Assembly (NCBI GenBank): GCA_964569385.1
Contig: CAZMUM010000001.1
Coordinates: 112,750 to 176,749 of the forward strand
From: JAADHX01 sp964569385
GTDB lineage: Bacteria; Actinomycetota; Acidimicrobiia; Acidimicrobiales; Poriferisodalaceae
Reading direction: 5' to 3'
DNA length: 64,000 nucleotides
The position numbers and the translations under genes were made by a program. Position 1 is the stretch's first letter. The number at the start of each line of letters is the position of its first letter. Below the pieces are notes generated by a model, which did no database searches, was not told the origin of the DNA, and saw only the letters and a program-made list of their open reading frames with translations. Shown one piece after another: positions 1-7,276 of this stretch.

Positions 1-1
1 T

Positions 2-889
2 CTGGTCGACGTTCACGCGCCAGTGGCTCAGTACTGGCCCGAGTTCGCTGCTAACGGAAAAGAATCCATAACCGTGGCCCAAGTGCTTTCCCATACATCG
101 GGGCTGTCGGGGTTCGATCCAGCTATCACTCCGTCCGACCTCTACGACTGGGATGCGTGCATTACTCAACTTGGCGGTCAGGCGCCTTGGTGGGAACCAG
201 GCACCGCTGCGGGGTATCACGCTGTGACCCAGGGTTTCCTCGTCGGCGAAATCGTTAAGCGGGTGACCGGCCGGTCGCTCGGCACGTTCTTTCGCGAAGA
301 AGTCGCCGAACCTCTTGGTGCCGACTTCCATATTGGCTTCGGTCCAGAACACGATGCACGCTGCGGCGAGCTCATCCCTCCGCCATCAATGGAAGAGGCG
401 TTCGCTGACGTTGCCCCTGAGTCGGTGGTCTATCGCACCATGATGAGCGTGCCTCTCGATGCCACCGAGCCCCGAACCCGCGAATGGCGAGCCGCTGAGA
501 TCCCAGCCGCGGGTGGGTTTGGCAACGCTCGATCAGTGGCCAGAGTGCACTCAGCCATCGCCTGTGGCGGCGAAGTCGACGGCGTTCGTCTGATGTCGCC
601 CGAAACCGTCGAGATGATTCTCGAGCCTCAAATCAAGGGCACCGACCTCGTCATGATGGCTCCAGCCCACTTCGGTCTTGGGTTTGGCCTCGCAACCGAA
701 CTGGTTCCACTGCCGAGTCCGCGGTCGTTCTATTGGGGCGGTTGGGGAGGCTCACTTGCCATCATCGACCTCGATGCACAGCTAAGTGTCAGCTACGTCA
801 TGAACAAAATGGCCGCCGAGCTTATGGGCGACACTCGCGGACCAGGCGTGGCGATCGCGGCGTTCATGTCCGCCCTTAGCGTGGGCTGA
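2..889 (+). CDS. Serine hydrolase, beta-lactamase class C/esterase family (5' end outside window)
   Basis: C-terminal part of a penicillin-binding-protein-like serine hydrolase (beta-lactamase/EstB superfamily). The frame is open from base 2 and the residues before the GTG at 23 (LVDVHAP) read on smoothly, so the gene begins upstream and the catalytic SxxK is not visible. Seen here: 'VLSHTSGLSGF', which usually follows the SxxK helix; 'GYHAVTQGFLVGEIV', where the second-motif Tyr lies (Y-H-A rather than the classical Y-x-N); and 'WGGWGGSLAIID' near the end, the position of the third active-site strand. No signal peptide can be judged. In this family members act as esterases, D-aminopeptidases or lactonases; the substrate cannot be told. 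It converges on the S9 peptidase gene with only 14 bases between stops. Confidence 0.85.
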   Translation: MVDVHAPVAQYWPEFAANGKESITVAQVLSHTSGLSGFDPAITPSDLYDWDACITQLGGQAPWWEPGTAAGYHAVTQGFLVGEIVKRVTGRSLGTFFREEVAEPLGADFHIGFGPEHDARCGELIPPPSMEEAFADVAPESVVYRTMMSVPLDATEPRTREWRAAEIPAAGGFGNARSVARVHSAIACGGEVDGVRLMSPETVEMILEPQIKGTDLVMMAPAHFGLGFGLATELVPLPSPRSFYWGGWGGSLAIIDLDAQLSVSYVMNKMAAELMGDTRGPGVAIAAFMSALSVG

Positions 890-903
890 GAGTCGGGATT
901 CCG

Positions 904-2808
904 TTAGCCGAGAAAGCGATCGTGCCACTCGAGTACGGCGTCAAATCGTTCCACCCGGTGACGGGGCGCACCCGACCGCGACAGCTCATGGCTCTCGCCG
1001 GGAAACCGCAAGAACTCAGTGGTTACCCCGTTGGCGAGCAGTGTCGAGAACAGCTGCTCGCCCTGATCGATGGGACATCGGAAGTCCGACTCTGAATGGA
1101 TCACCAAACATGGGGTGCGAATCTTGTGCGCGGTACGAAGCGAACTGACCTTCCACAGCTCGGACCAGTCCGAGTAGTCGCGGTCGCCCACGTAGATGTC
1201 GCCGAACCACAAGCCGATATCGGATACGCCGGCGAATGAAACCCAGTTGTATAGGCCGCGCTCTGGGATAGCGCTCTTGAACCGATGATCGAACGACAGG
1301 ATCTTGGTGATGATCAGGCCGCCATAGGAGCCGCCCATCACGCCGACTCGGTCGCGGTCGAGCCGATCAAAGCGGGCGAGGGCATGGTCTAGGGCTGTTA
1401 ACAGGTCGACGGCGTCTACGGGTTTGTCGCTGCCCCAATCCTTCAACGCACCACGCACGAAGTCCTCGCCGTGCCCGCTGGCGCTGCGCGGGTTCGTGGC
1501 CACCACCGCGTAGCCGGCTCCGAGTTCGACCTGAAACTCATCGAAGAACGACCAGCCGTATTGAGTTGCCGGACCGCCGTGAATGTTGAACACAACGGGG
1601 GCCGGACCATCACCAGCGGGCAGGTAGACCCACACGTCGAACTCGATGCCGTCGCGATCGAACACGAAATGTTCGCAGTCGCGAAGGTCCACCGAGGAGC
1701 GGAACCCCTCGTTCACATGGGAAACGGTTCTAGTTTCGCCATCGTCGATTAGCACCAACTCCCCTGGATCGGTAACCGAGGCGAGCACGACCGCCAATGC
1801 GGTCGTCGCCGAGGTTGTGCTTAGGTCTGTGACGTAGTTCTGTTGGCTATACGTCACCTCGTAGGTCAGGTCGGGTTTGAGCTCGACCACGACCTGGCGA
1901 CCACGATCCTCGGCCAAGACGAGGCAAGATCCGGACTCGAGCCACTGGGGCCCTGAAGCCGGGCTCATGATGTCGCGGTCGAGACTTGGGGCGAGAAGCA
2001 CCAGCTCGTCACCATCGAGCCGGTACAGCGATGCGTTCGCGGGCTTGGCAACACTTCCTGGCGCGCCGAGCAGGTGCACAACACCATCAGGTCGGTACGA
2101 GACTCCGGACCACTCACCGATATCGACCAACGGCTCGATGGTCGATGACTCGATGTCGATCTCCCAGGCTTGGGTCAGGCCATCGAACCCGGCTCGGCTA
2201 TGGGCTGCGGCGAGTACAGCAACCGATTGGCCGTCGGGTCGCCACGCGAGACCCGATGGTCGCCAGGCTGGTGGCGAAACAACGAGCGGGTCCTGGCCGT
2301 CAGCAGGCGACACATAGACTGCGGGTTGACGGTCGTTGAGGAAACCCCGGGCGTCCCAGCGCCACTCTGGGCCGGTCATGCGTCGCGGCCGTCGTTTCCG
2401 TTCGGTCGCATCAATGTGGGACCACCCGTCAGCCCATTCGGTAGCCACCATGGCCAGCTTGGTGCCATCGGGCGACCATTCGGCTTCGCTAACGCCGAGG
2501 CCAAAGTCGGTAACGACTCTGGCCTCCCCGCCGTTAGCCCCCATGATCGCAACCTGCGGCGAGGCGTCGTCGTCATCGGCCTTTCGCAGAAACAACAACG
2601 ATCGACCATCGGGCGACCAGCGCGGGCGCGAATCGCCTCGGCCGCTGGTAAATGGCTTCGACGATTCGCCGTCCCACAGCCACAGCCCGGAGTCGTAGCG
2701 ATCGTCTTCGAGGTTGGCGCGGCTCGCTACGAACACGACCCTGGACCCGTCGGGGTGCATCTGCGGATCGCTCAACGTGGCGTACTTGGAGATGTCCTCG
2801 GGTGTCAT
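904..2808 (-). CDS. S9 family prolyl oligopeptidase / acylaminoacyl-peptidase-like serine peptidase
   Basis: 634-residue cytosolic-type serine peptidase (no signal peptide). The N-terminal two thirds carry WD40-like/beta-propeller repeats ('SDPQMHPDGSRVVFV', 'PRWSPDGRSLLFL', 'AEWSPDGTKLAMV'). The C-terminal third is an alpha/beta hydrolase: oxyanion segment 'FNIHGGPATQYGW', nucleophile elbow 'GVMGGSYGGL' (Ser), Asp in 'HSESDFRCP', His in 'PGESHELSR'. This is the S9C arrangement, so release of acylated or short peptides is expected; the substrate is inferred. ATG at 2808 gives 'MTPEDISKYATLSDPQ', a normal family start. Upstream lie about 430 bases without a gene, presumably holding its promoter. 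Confidence 0.93.
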   Translation of the reverse strand: MTPEDISKYATLSDPQMHPDGSRVVFVASRANLEDDRYDSGLWLWDGESSKPFTSGRGDSRPRWSPDGRSLLFLRKADDDDASPQVAIMGANGGEARVVTDFGLGVSEAEWSPDGTKLAMVATEWADGWSHIDATERKRRPRRMTGPEWRWDARGFLNDRQPAVYVSPADGQDPLVVSPPAWRPSGLAWRPDGQSVAVLAAAHSRAGFDGLTQAWEIDIESSTIEPLVDIGEWSGVSYRPDGVVHLLGAPGSVAKPANASLYRLDGDELVLLAPSLDRDIMSPASGPQWLESGSCLVLAEDRGRQVVVELKPDLTYEVTYSQQNYVTDLSTTSATTALAVVLASVTDPGELVLIDDGETRTVSHVNEGFRSSVDLRDCEHFVFDRDGIEFDVWVYLPAGDGPAPVVFNIHGGPATQYGWSFFDEFQVELGAGYAVVATNPRSASGHGEDFVRGALKDWGSDKPVDAVDLLTALDHALARFDRLDRDRVGVMGGSYGGLIITKILSFDHRFKSAIPERGLYNWVSFAGVSDIGLWFGDIYVGDRDYSDWSELWKVSSLRTAHKIRTPCLVIHSESDFRCPIDQGEQLFSTLLANGVTTEFLRFPGESHELSRSGAPRHRVERFDAVLEWHDRFLG

Positions 2809-3235
2809 TGCCCCAAACTAGCTCTCTCGGAACCACCAGCCGCAAGCAAACTCGCCGCCAGGGTTCACGGGCGACCAGGGTGGTATCGCTGTCCTCAGCC
2901 AGGGCGACCCCACAGTGTTCGCGCCAAGCCTCATTCACTCAGACCGAACAATGTGCGCATATAGGAACTCTGCTCTTCAATTTGAGCCTCCACCGGCAAA
3001 CGCCAGGACTTGCCGAACCGCCGCCGGTGGTAGAAGCCCTATTCGACGGCTTCTTCGCCCTAGACCGTTGCCGAGACTAGGTGCCACCACGCCACACACC
3101 GACGCCGCAAACGCCGAAGATCCCAGCTATCTAATATCTCAGGGCCGCAGCCCCATCTGTGGTACCGGTGCAGGCTCGACACCCAGTCGTGGCTCGGAGT
3201 GTGTGACCCTGAGGGCAAGCTCGGTCTTACTGGCG
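2809..3235. other. Intergenic region, no gene recognised
   Basis: 427 bases between the start of the S9 peptidase and the stop of the unknown gene at 3236. Open frames here are short, arginine/proline-rich and do not resemble protein. No tRNA-like cloverleaf or strong hairpin was seen. It should contain the minus-strand promoter of the peptidase, but I cannot point to convincing -35/-10 boxes. Confidence 0.5.
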
Positions 3236-3661
3236 CTAGCTGATTACTCGTTCGTCATAGATCCAGACGCCGCCGCTGTTACGCAGCAGCTCGATGTACT
3301 GACGAACAAACGAGACAGCATCATGGTCATCGACAATCCGGACGATTTCTACAAGTTTCGACCGGCCATGTCGTCGACGAAGGTCTGGCGAATCGAGAGT
3401 CGGTTCATAGCTTGCAATCTCGTCTCGACCTCGGTGTCTACGTCGGACCTCGACCAATTCATGCAGGTGGTCCTCGATCATGGTGGCGTATTGTCTGGCC
3501 ATCTCGGCAGGCAGGTAGGGAGTTGGTCCTCCCTGTTCATCTCCACCGGCGTCGTCGAAAATGTCCCTGCCCAAGGCCTCGGTAAGTTCGCGCAAGTATC
3601 TCCACCAGGTCCCGCCAATGACGAGATCCTCGCCACGCCTGGGATGAAGACTGATGCTCAT
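3236..3661 (-). CDS. Unknown protein, partner gene of the caspase-like protease
   Basis: 141 residues, not recognised. Its ATG at 3661 overlaps the TGA of the upstream caspase-like gene by four bases (ATGA), so the two are almost certainly translated together. The protein is soluble and highly charged, with an Arg/His-rich middle ('EVRRRHRGRDE', 'DLRRRHGRSKLVEIV') and Trp-containing ends ('GGTWWRYLREL', 'GGVWIYDERVIS'). No transmembrane segment, zinc motif or nucleotide-binding loop is visible. Proteins encoded next to small caspase-like proteases are often substrates, regulators or inhibitors, so this is an inferred candidate for such a role. It could equally be an unrelated effector. Confidence 0.7.
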   Translation of the reverse strand: MSISLHPRRGEDLVIGGTWWRYLRELTEALGRDIFDDAGGDEQGGPTPYLPAEMARQYATMIEDHLHELVEVRRRHRGRDEIASYEPTLDSPDLRRRHGRSKLVEIVRIVDDHDAVSFVRQYIELLRNSGGVWIYDERVIS

Positions 3662-4326
3662 TCCCCGAACGCCTTCAACGCTTTGGCGCTAGGTATGAGA
3701 AGGTCGCACCGAAATGGGGACTTTCGATCAGTGATCTCCTTGAACGCCCTGTTGGCTCGTTCAGCAGCCTCGACGACACGATCGGCAGGATCTAGACCTG
3801 CACCCTTACGACGCAGCAGCGCCCCATAAAAGGCCGACGACCACACAGCGCTGTCATGCCAGCCGATGCTTCGAGTGGTACCCACGTATGCCATCGGTTT
3901 CGCAATGGCGTCACGCATCTGGCGACGGGTCCGACCGGTGCTGGATTTGCATGCGTCGATGACTAGAGCACTTGCGACTATCGGGTTCCAGTCGAGCCAA
4001 CCAGACGTGATCTCGTACTCGGTGTCCTCGTCATCGCTGTGCAGCAGCAGCCCCGAGTAGTCATCAGAGTTATCACCGTGAGCATTGACATGGATAACCA
4101 GGGCCTCAGCGATCAGAGCAAAGTCGATGACATCGACATCTCGGGAGCGAACGAGCTCAACCTCAGCGATTGCAGTGATAGAAGCTGGAAGCTCCTCTCC
4201 ATCGTCACTAACGACCTCCACATAATCGATGTTGATCGACTCGACCATCGCCATCAACTGCTCGAACCCACGACTGAACGCAGGGTCGATCCCCAAGTCA
4301 ACCAACCGGATCCGATTCGGTCTCAC
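3658..4326 (-). CDS. Small stand-alone caspase-like (CHAT/C14-type) cysteine protease
   Basis: 222 residues with the caspase-fold signature: a hydrophobic strand ending in His-Gly ('ALVIHVNAHGD', His83), then a strand ending in the catalytic Cys ('ALVIDACKSS', Cys126), then 'AYVGTTRSIGWHDSAV' and 'FYGALL' (about 146-171), which match the strand/loop following the Cys in CHAT and metacaspase-like proteases. The N-terminal 60 residues resemble the regulatory strand region of compact CHAT-like proteins. Family knowledge: such enzymes cleave specific partner proteins, often in defence or cell death. The neighbouring 141-residue protein is translationally coupled. The start is GTG at 4326, just after an in-frame stop. 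No good Shine-Dalgarno is visible, so Met25-Met27 is an alternative start. Assignment rests on motif reading only. Confidence 0.72.
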   Translation of the reverse strand: MRPNRIRLVDLGIDPAFSRGFEQLMAMVESINIDYVEVVSDDGEELPASITAIAEVELVRSRDVDVIDFALIAEALVIHVNAHGDNSDDYSGLLLHSDDEDTEYEITSGWLDWNPIVASALVIDACKSSTGRTRRQMRDAIAKPMAYVGTTRSIGWHDSAVWSSAFYGALLRRKGAGLDPADRVVEAAERANRAFKEITDRKSPFRCDLLIPSAKALKAFGE

Positions 4327-4363
4327 GGCCTAGTCACACAACCTCACGGCTTAGACACACAAC
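4322..4363. repeat. Two tandem 21-bp direct repeats covering the start of the caspase-like gene
   Basis: Two adjacent 21-base units (4322-4342 and 4343-4363) begin with ctcacggc and end with cacacaac, and differ at only two positions. The first unit contains the GTG start of the caspase-like gene on the minus strand; the second lies immediately upstream. The repeat could be a regulator binding site placed over the translation start, or a simple duplication. In the minus orientation the unit ends gccgtgag, so the duplication also copies the GTG. Confidence 0.7.
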
Positions 4364-5071
4364 GATTCTGAACGTGAGAAATATATCACACGAAGCATTG
4401 GTGAAGCGCCCACCACCCTCACTACATACGCTGTGGCTGCTAACCGACAACGGGGACTCAATCGAAGCCTGGCGCTCAGCGGGCTTCAACGTTTCTGAAG
4501 GAACACCTATGTGCAGGAGCTCCTCATCCAGTCTATCAACCAGGGCCTTGAGGCCTATGGCCCCGGCCCGAACCCCGCACCGCACCGCAATCCGACTCCG
4601 ATGAAGGCGTTTGGGGCAGCGAAGGCCACAAATGAGTCAGCACTCATGTATGGATCACCGAAGGTCGACCTATACGACGGAATCCGCCTGCAACACTTCA
4701 AACCACCTGCTGAACAGTTACCTGCGTCAAGGTGCAAGAACGGGCGACGCAATAGGTGGTTCACCCGGCAAGGAGGTCGCTCCGAACGAGGTCAGCACCG
4801 AACATCTGACATCGTGTGTTGCTCAACAGCAGAACCCTCGGAGAGGCTTCTGGGCCAAAACCACGAGTACGAAAGCCACCTTTGGTTCTTTCACGCTTTT
4901 GCCTGTAGCTGGGTCAGCTCCGATGCCCGCAACCCAAGTCCAGGTAGCTCCCCGTTGATATACGTGCCCCCTCATGACCCTGGTTCTACTGCTTCATTAG
5001 CAATCAGCCGGACTCTGGCCACTACAGCTCAGCCGTACATCGATGTTCTCTACATGGTGCCTAGTCAGATG
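4364..5071. other. Intergenic region between caspase-like gene and tRNA-Leu, no convincing gene
   Basis: About 700 bases. The longest plus-strand open frame (4511-5125) runs straight into the tRNA-Leu and has no family-like motifs. A minus frame at 4334-4585 contains a protein-like stretch ('LKALVDRLDEELLHIG') but ends in low-quality sequence and may be the remnant of a lost gene. No IS ends, arrays or strong hairpins were noticed. The base composition is less regular than in the flanking genes, consistent with a decayed or recently acquired segment. Confidence 0.4.
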
Positions 5072-5158
5072 TGCCCGGAGCGGGACTTGAACCCGCACGG
5101 CCCTGTTAGGGCCCGAGGGGTTTAAGCCCTCTGCGTCTGCCTATTCCGCCATCCGGGC
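5072..5158 (-). tRNA. tRNA-Leu (anticodon TAA)
   Basis: 87-base class II tRNA on the minus strand. The acceptor stem gcccgga/tccgggc closes perfectly, with A as discriminator base (5072). The anticodon arm is GAGGG-CTTAAAC-CCCTC, giving anticodon TAA. A long variable arm (cgggccctaacagggcc) and a T-arm with gttcaag follow. CCA is not encoded. It lies between a gene-poor stretch and the small unknown gene at 5234; tRNA genes of this kind are common integration sites, and the gene-poor 4364-5071 stretch abuts its 3' end. Confidence 0.96.
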
Positions 5159-5233
5159 CGCTGCAGCAGAAACGGTAGCGGGCCGACAGCCCTAAAACTG
5201 AGAAATCACACAAACAGGGCCAGCGGTTGGTCG

Positions 5234-5641
5234 TTAGGCGGCGATTAGGTCGGATTCGGCGACGGCTTCCCAGAGAAACGACCTCGTTCGGCCAGCATCG
5301 AGGCCAACAAACTCGTTGGCCACCACCACACCTTCGATGAGGTCTGACACCACAGCACCGAAGGGCCGGCCCTTCACCCGCACCGCGACAACCACACTGC
5401 GGCCAGAACGTTTCACGGTACGGTCGAGCCCATCGAGACGAGGCGGACTCTTAAACGCCGGAGACACAAGACCACGAGCCCGAGCAGCATCGGCGATAAG
5501 GCGCGCCGTAACAGCAAAGCGCACCGATGGGGCCTGCTCGATGGACGCTACGTTCGACACGCCATCATCTAACTCAGGGGGTGGGACATCTAACCCTCTC
5601 CCACCAGACGCACCGGCCCAGGTCAACCCAAAACGCCCCAA
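5234..5641 (-). CDS. Conserved-looking small protein of unknown function
   Basis: 135 residues if started at the TTG at 5641, or 108 from the GTG at 5560. I do not recognise the family. The C-terminal half looks well ordered: 'RSVVVAVRVKGRPFGAVVSDLIEGVVVANEFVGLDAGRTRSFLWEAV' alternates beta strands and helix, and the middle ('VRFAVTARLIADAARARGLVSPAFKSPP') is an amphipathic helix plus loop. No transmembrane segment or metal motif. It is divergent from the RecB-like nuclease gene, and the TTG start would lie inside the inverted repeat at 5640-5687, which argues that the shorter form is the real one. Confidence 0.65.
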   Translation of the reverse strand: MGRFGLTWAGASGGRGLDVPPPELDDGVSNVASIEQAPSVRFAVTARLIADAARARGLVSPAFKSPPRLDGLDRTVKRSGRSVVVAVRVKGRPFGAVVSDLIEGVVVANEFVGLDAGRTRSFLWEAVAESDLIAA

Positions 5642-5687
5642 CCTGTGCCCAGAATCGCGGTGATGACCGCGGTTCTAGGCACAGGTT
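5640..5687. repeat. Large imperfect inverted repeat between divergent genes
   Basis: Two 21-base arms (5640-5660 beginning aacctgtgcc, 5667-5687 ending ggcacaggtt) pair with only two mismatches around the 6-base loop tgatga. The repeat sits in the short interval between the unknown gene (minus, start 5641 or 5560) and the RecB-like nuclease (plus, start 5717). It lacks a T-run on either side, so it is not an obvious intrinsic terminator. It could be an operator for a dimeric regulator acting on both divergent genes, or a structured leader of the nuclease mRNA. Confidence 0.8.
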
Positions 5688-5716
5688 GCAGAAAAGTGGG
5701 AGCTAAAGTCGGCACG

Positions 5717-6664
5717 ATGTCGGATGCGCCCGCGATGAACCCAGTTCAGGTTGAGAACCTCGAACGCCTGCGGCCGCCGCTCGATGACAGGCCGTCGTAT
5801 CGATCCACACTTCGGCTCGATCTAAGGCACCACATCGAAGCCGAACTCGTCACGGTGATAGATCGCGTGCAGGCAGGCTCTGAAGGACGGGGGCTCTGGG
5901 TCGGAAAACGGCATCTGGCGGCAGTTCACGGCTGCGAAGCCCGTCACCTCGCCGAGCAAGAAACGAAGTTTGAGTGGAGGGTGCCGCTCGCACGCGGTTC
6001 GGTTGCCCACAAGGCGATCGAACTATCGATGCATCTTGGCGGGCAACGTGACCCGTCAGAACTCGTCGACGACGCGATAGGGCGAATCACCGACCGCGAA
6101 ACCAGCCTCGGCGACTACCTCAAACGGATCGACGAGGCAACGCTGGCCGAACTACGCAGCGAGTGCAGTGCGCTGATGGCCAACTTTCTCGACACGTTTC
6201 CGCCGCTGCAAAGAGGCTGGCGGCCAGCTACCGAGGTGTCGAAACGGTCGGAACTGTGCGGCGATGGGTTGACGCTGGCTGGAAAGTTTGACCTGACCCT
6301 AGGTACGCCTAACGACACGACTGCTGGCCGAGTCATCATCGACGTCAAGACTGGCGGCTTTGCCCAGATCCATCGAGAAGATCTGCGCTTCTACGCTCTG
6401 TTGGAAACACTTCACACCGGGGTGCCGCCCTTGATCGTGGCAACTCATTACGTCGACTCCGGGCGCCTTCAGGCCGAGTTGGTCGACGAAGATCTGGTGT
6501 GGGCCGCAGCCCATCGCACCGTCGACGGCGTGATCCGATTGGCGGCACTAGACGACGAGCCGGCTGGCGCGATTAAGAAGGCCGGGCCCGCTTGTAAGTG
6601 GTGTCCGATAGCCGATTCTTGCGACGTTGGCCAAGCGTGGATCAACGAGAACGACGACTGGTAA
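5717..6664 (+). CDS. RecB-family PD-(D/E)XK exonuclease with probable 4Fe-4S cluster
   Basis: 315 residues from ATG at 5717. The nuclease core is visible as 'LAGKFDLTLG' (active-site Asp), 'VIIDVKTGG' (D-x-K) and 'EDLRFYALLE' (the QxxxY-like helix, here with Arg-Phe-Tyr). One Cys near the N terminus ('HGCEARHLAEQ') and three near the C terminus ('PACKWCPIADSC', C-x2-C-x5-C) reproduce the iron-sulfur cluster layout of AddB and Cas4-type nucleases. 'RGSVAHKAIELSM' is the conserved His-containing helix. No helicase or cas gene is adjacent, so this is a stand-alone member, probably acting on DNA ends. The earlier in-frame start at 5645 would fall inside the inverted repeat and is unlikely. Confidence 0.88.
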   Translation: MSDAPAMNPVQVENLERLRPPLDDRPSYRSTLRLDLRHHIEAELVTVIDRVQAGSEGRGLWVGKRHLAAVHGCEARHLAEQETKFEWRVPLARGSVAHKAIELSMHLGGQRDPSELVDDAIGRITDRETSLGDYLKRIDEATLAELRSECSALMANFLDTFPPLQRGWRPATEVSKRSELCGDGLTLAGKFDLTLGTPNDTTAGRVIIDVKTGGFAQIHREDLRFYALLETLHTGVPPLIVATHYVDSGRLQAELVDEDLVWAAAHRTVDGVIRLAALDDEPAGAIKKAGPACKWCPIADSCDVGQAWINENDDW

Positions 6665-6691
6665 CGCGTTGTCAGGGGTCACCTAGGAGTC

Positions 6692-7267
6692 CTAGGAGAG
6701 CAGCTCCTTGCCACGCTCGTCCCACTCTTCGGCCGTGATCGCGTGGCGGATGTGGTCTTCCCACACCCCGTCGATCTCCAAGAACCGTTCGGCGATTCCT
6801 TCGGCCCGAATGCCTAACTTGCTTATCAGGCGAAGGCTGCGTTCGTTACGAGGAACGATCGAAATCTCGATCCTGTGGAGACCAACCGTTTCGAAGAGGT
6901 AACCAAGGACGGCTACAACTGCTTCTGGGATCAAGCCCCTACCGGCGTGCTTCTCGTCGATCCAGTACCCAATGTCGGCCGACTGAAAGGGCCCCCGTCG
7001 AACGTTCGAGACGTTGACTTCGCCCACGAAACCACTGTCGAGAAAGACGCCGAAGGCGAAGCCGGTCCCCAGCTGACGTTCGCGCTCGCGAGCCCTACAT
7101 CTAGAGGCGAACGCGACCTGGTCTCTCGATGTGTCTGGAGCGCCAGGCACCCGGCGAGGCTCCCACGCCTCAAGCCAATCGGCACAACGCAGACGTACCT
7201 CACTCCACTGTGAGAAATCGCCGACGCACAACCCACGCAGGGCCAGCCGACTAGTAGTCAACTCCAT
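6692..7267 (-). CDS. GNAT acetyltransferase, RimJ/RimL-like
   Basis: 191 residues, the usual RimJ/RimL length. The N-terminal 'LTTSRLALRGLCVGDFSQW' is typical of this branch. The fold continues with 'FAFGVFLDSGFVGEVNVSNV', 'SADIGYWIDEKHAGRGLIPEAV' (the acetyl-CoA loop, with HAGRGLIPEA as the Q/R-x-x-G-x-G/A region) and 'LHRIEISIVPRNERSLRLISKLG'. RimJ-type enzymes acetylate N-terminal residues of ribosomal proteins or other acceptors; the acceptor here is unknown. It precedes nothing in an obvious operon: ppx ends 9 bases upstream on the same strand, so cotranscription with DUF501-ppx is likely. Confidence 0.9.
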   Translation of the reverse strand: MELTTSRLALRGLCVGDFSQWSEVRLRCADWLEAWEPRRVPGAPDTSRDQVAFASRCRARERERQLGTGFAFGVFLDSGFVGEVNVSNVRRGPFQSADIGYWIDEKHAGRGLIPEAVVAVLGYLFETVGLHRIEISIVPRNERSLRLISKLGIRAEGIAERFLEIDGVWEDHIRHAITAEEWDERGKELLS

Positions 7268-7276
7268 CAGTGCAGG

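Noticed and set aside
2170..2964. Long plus-strand open frame
   Set aside because: Lies opposite the S9 peptidase gene and has no family-like sequence; an antisense shadow of a high-GC gene.
2915..3829. 304-residue plus-strand open frame over the unknown partner gene
   Set aside because: Arg/Pro/Ser-rich and opposite the ATGA-coupled pair, whose caspase-like motifs are convincing on the other strand.
4511..5125. 204-residue plus-strand open frame
   Set aside because: Ends inside the tRNA-Leu gene and shows no recognisable motifs.
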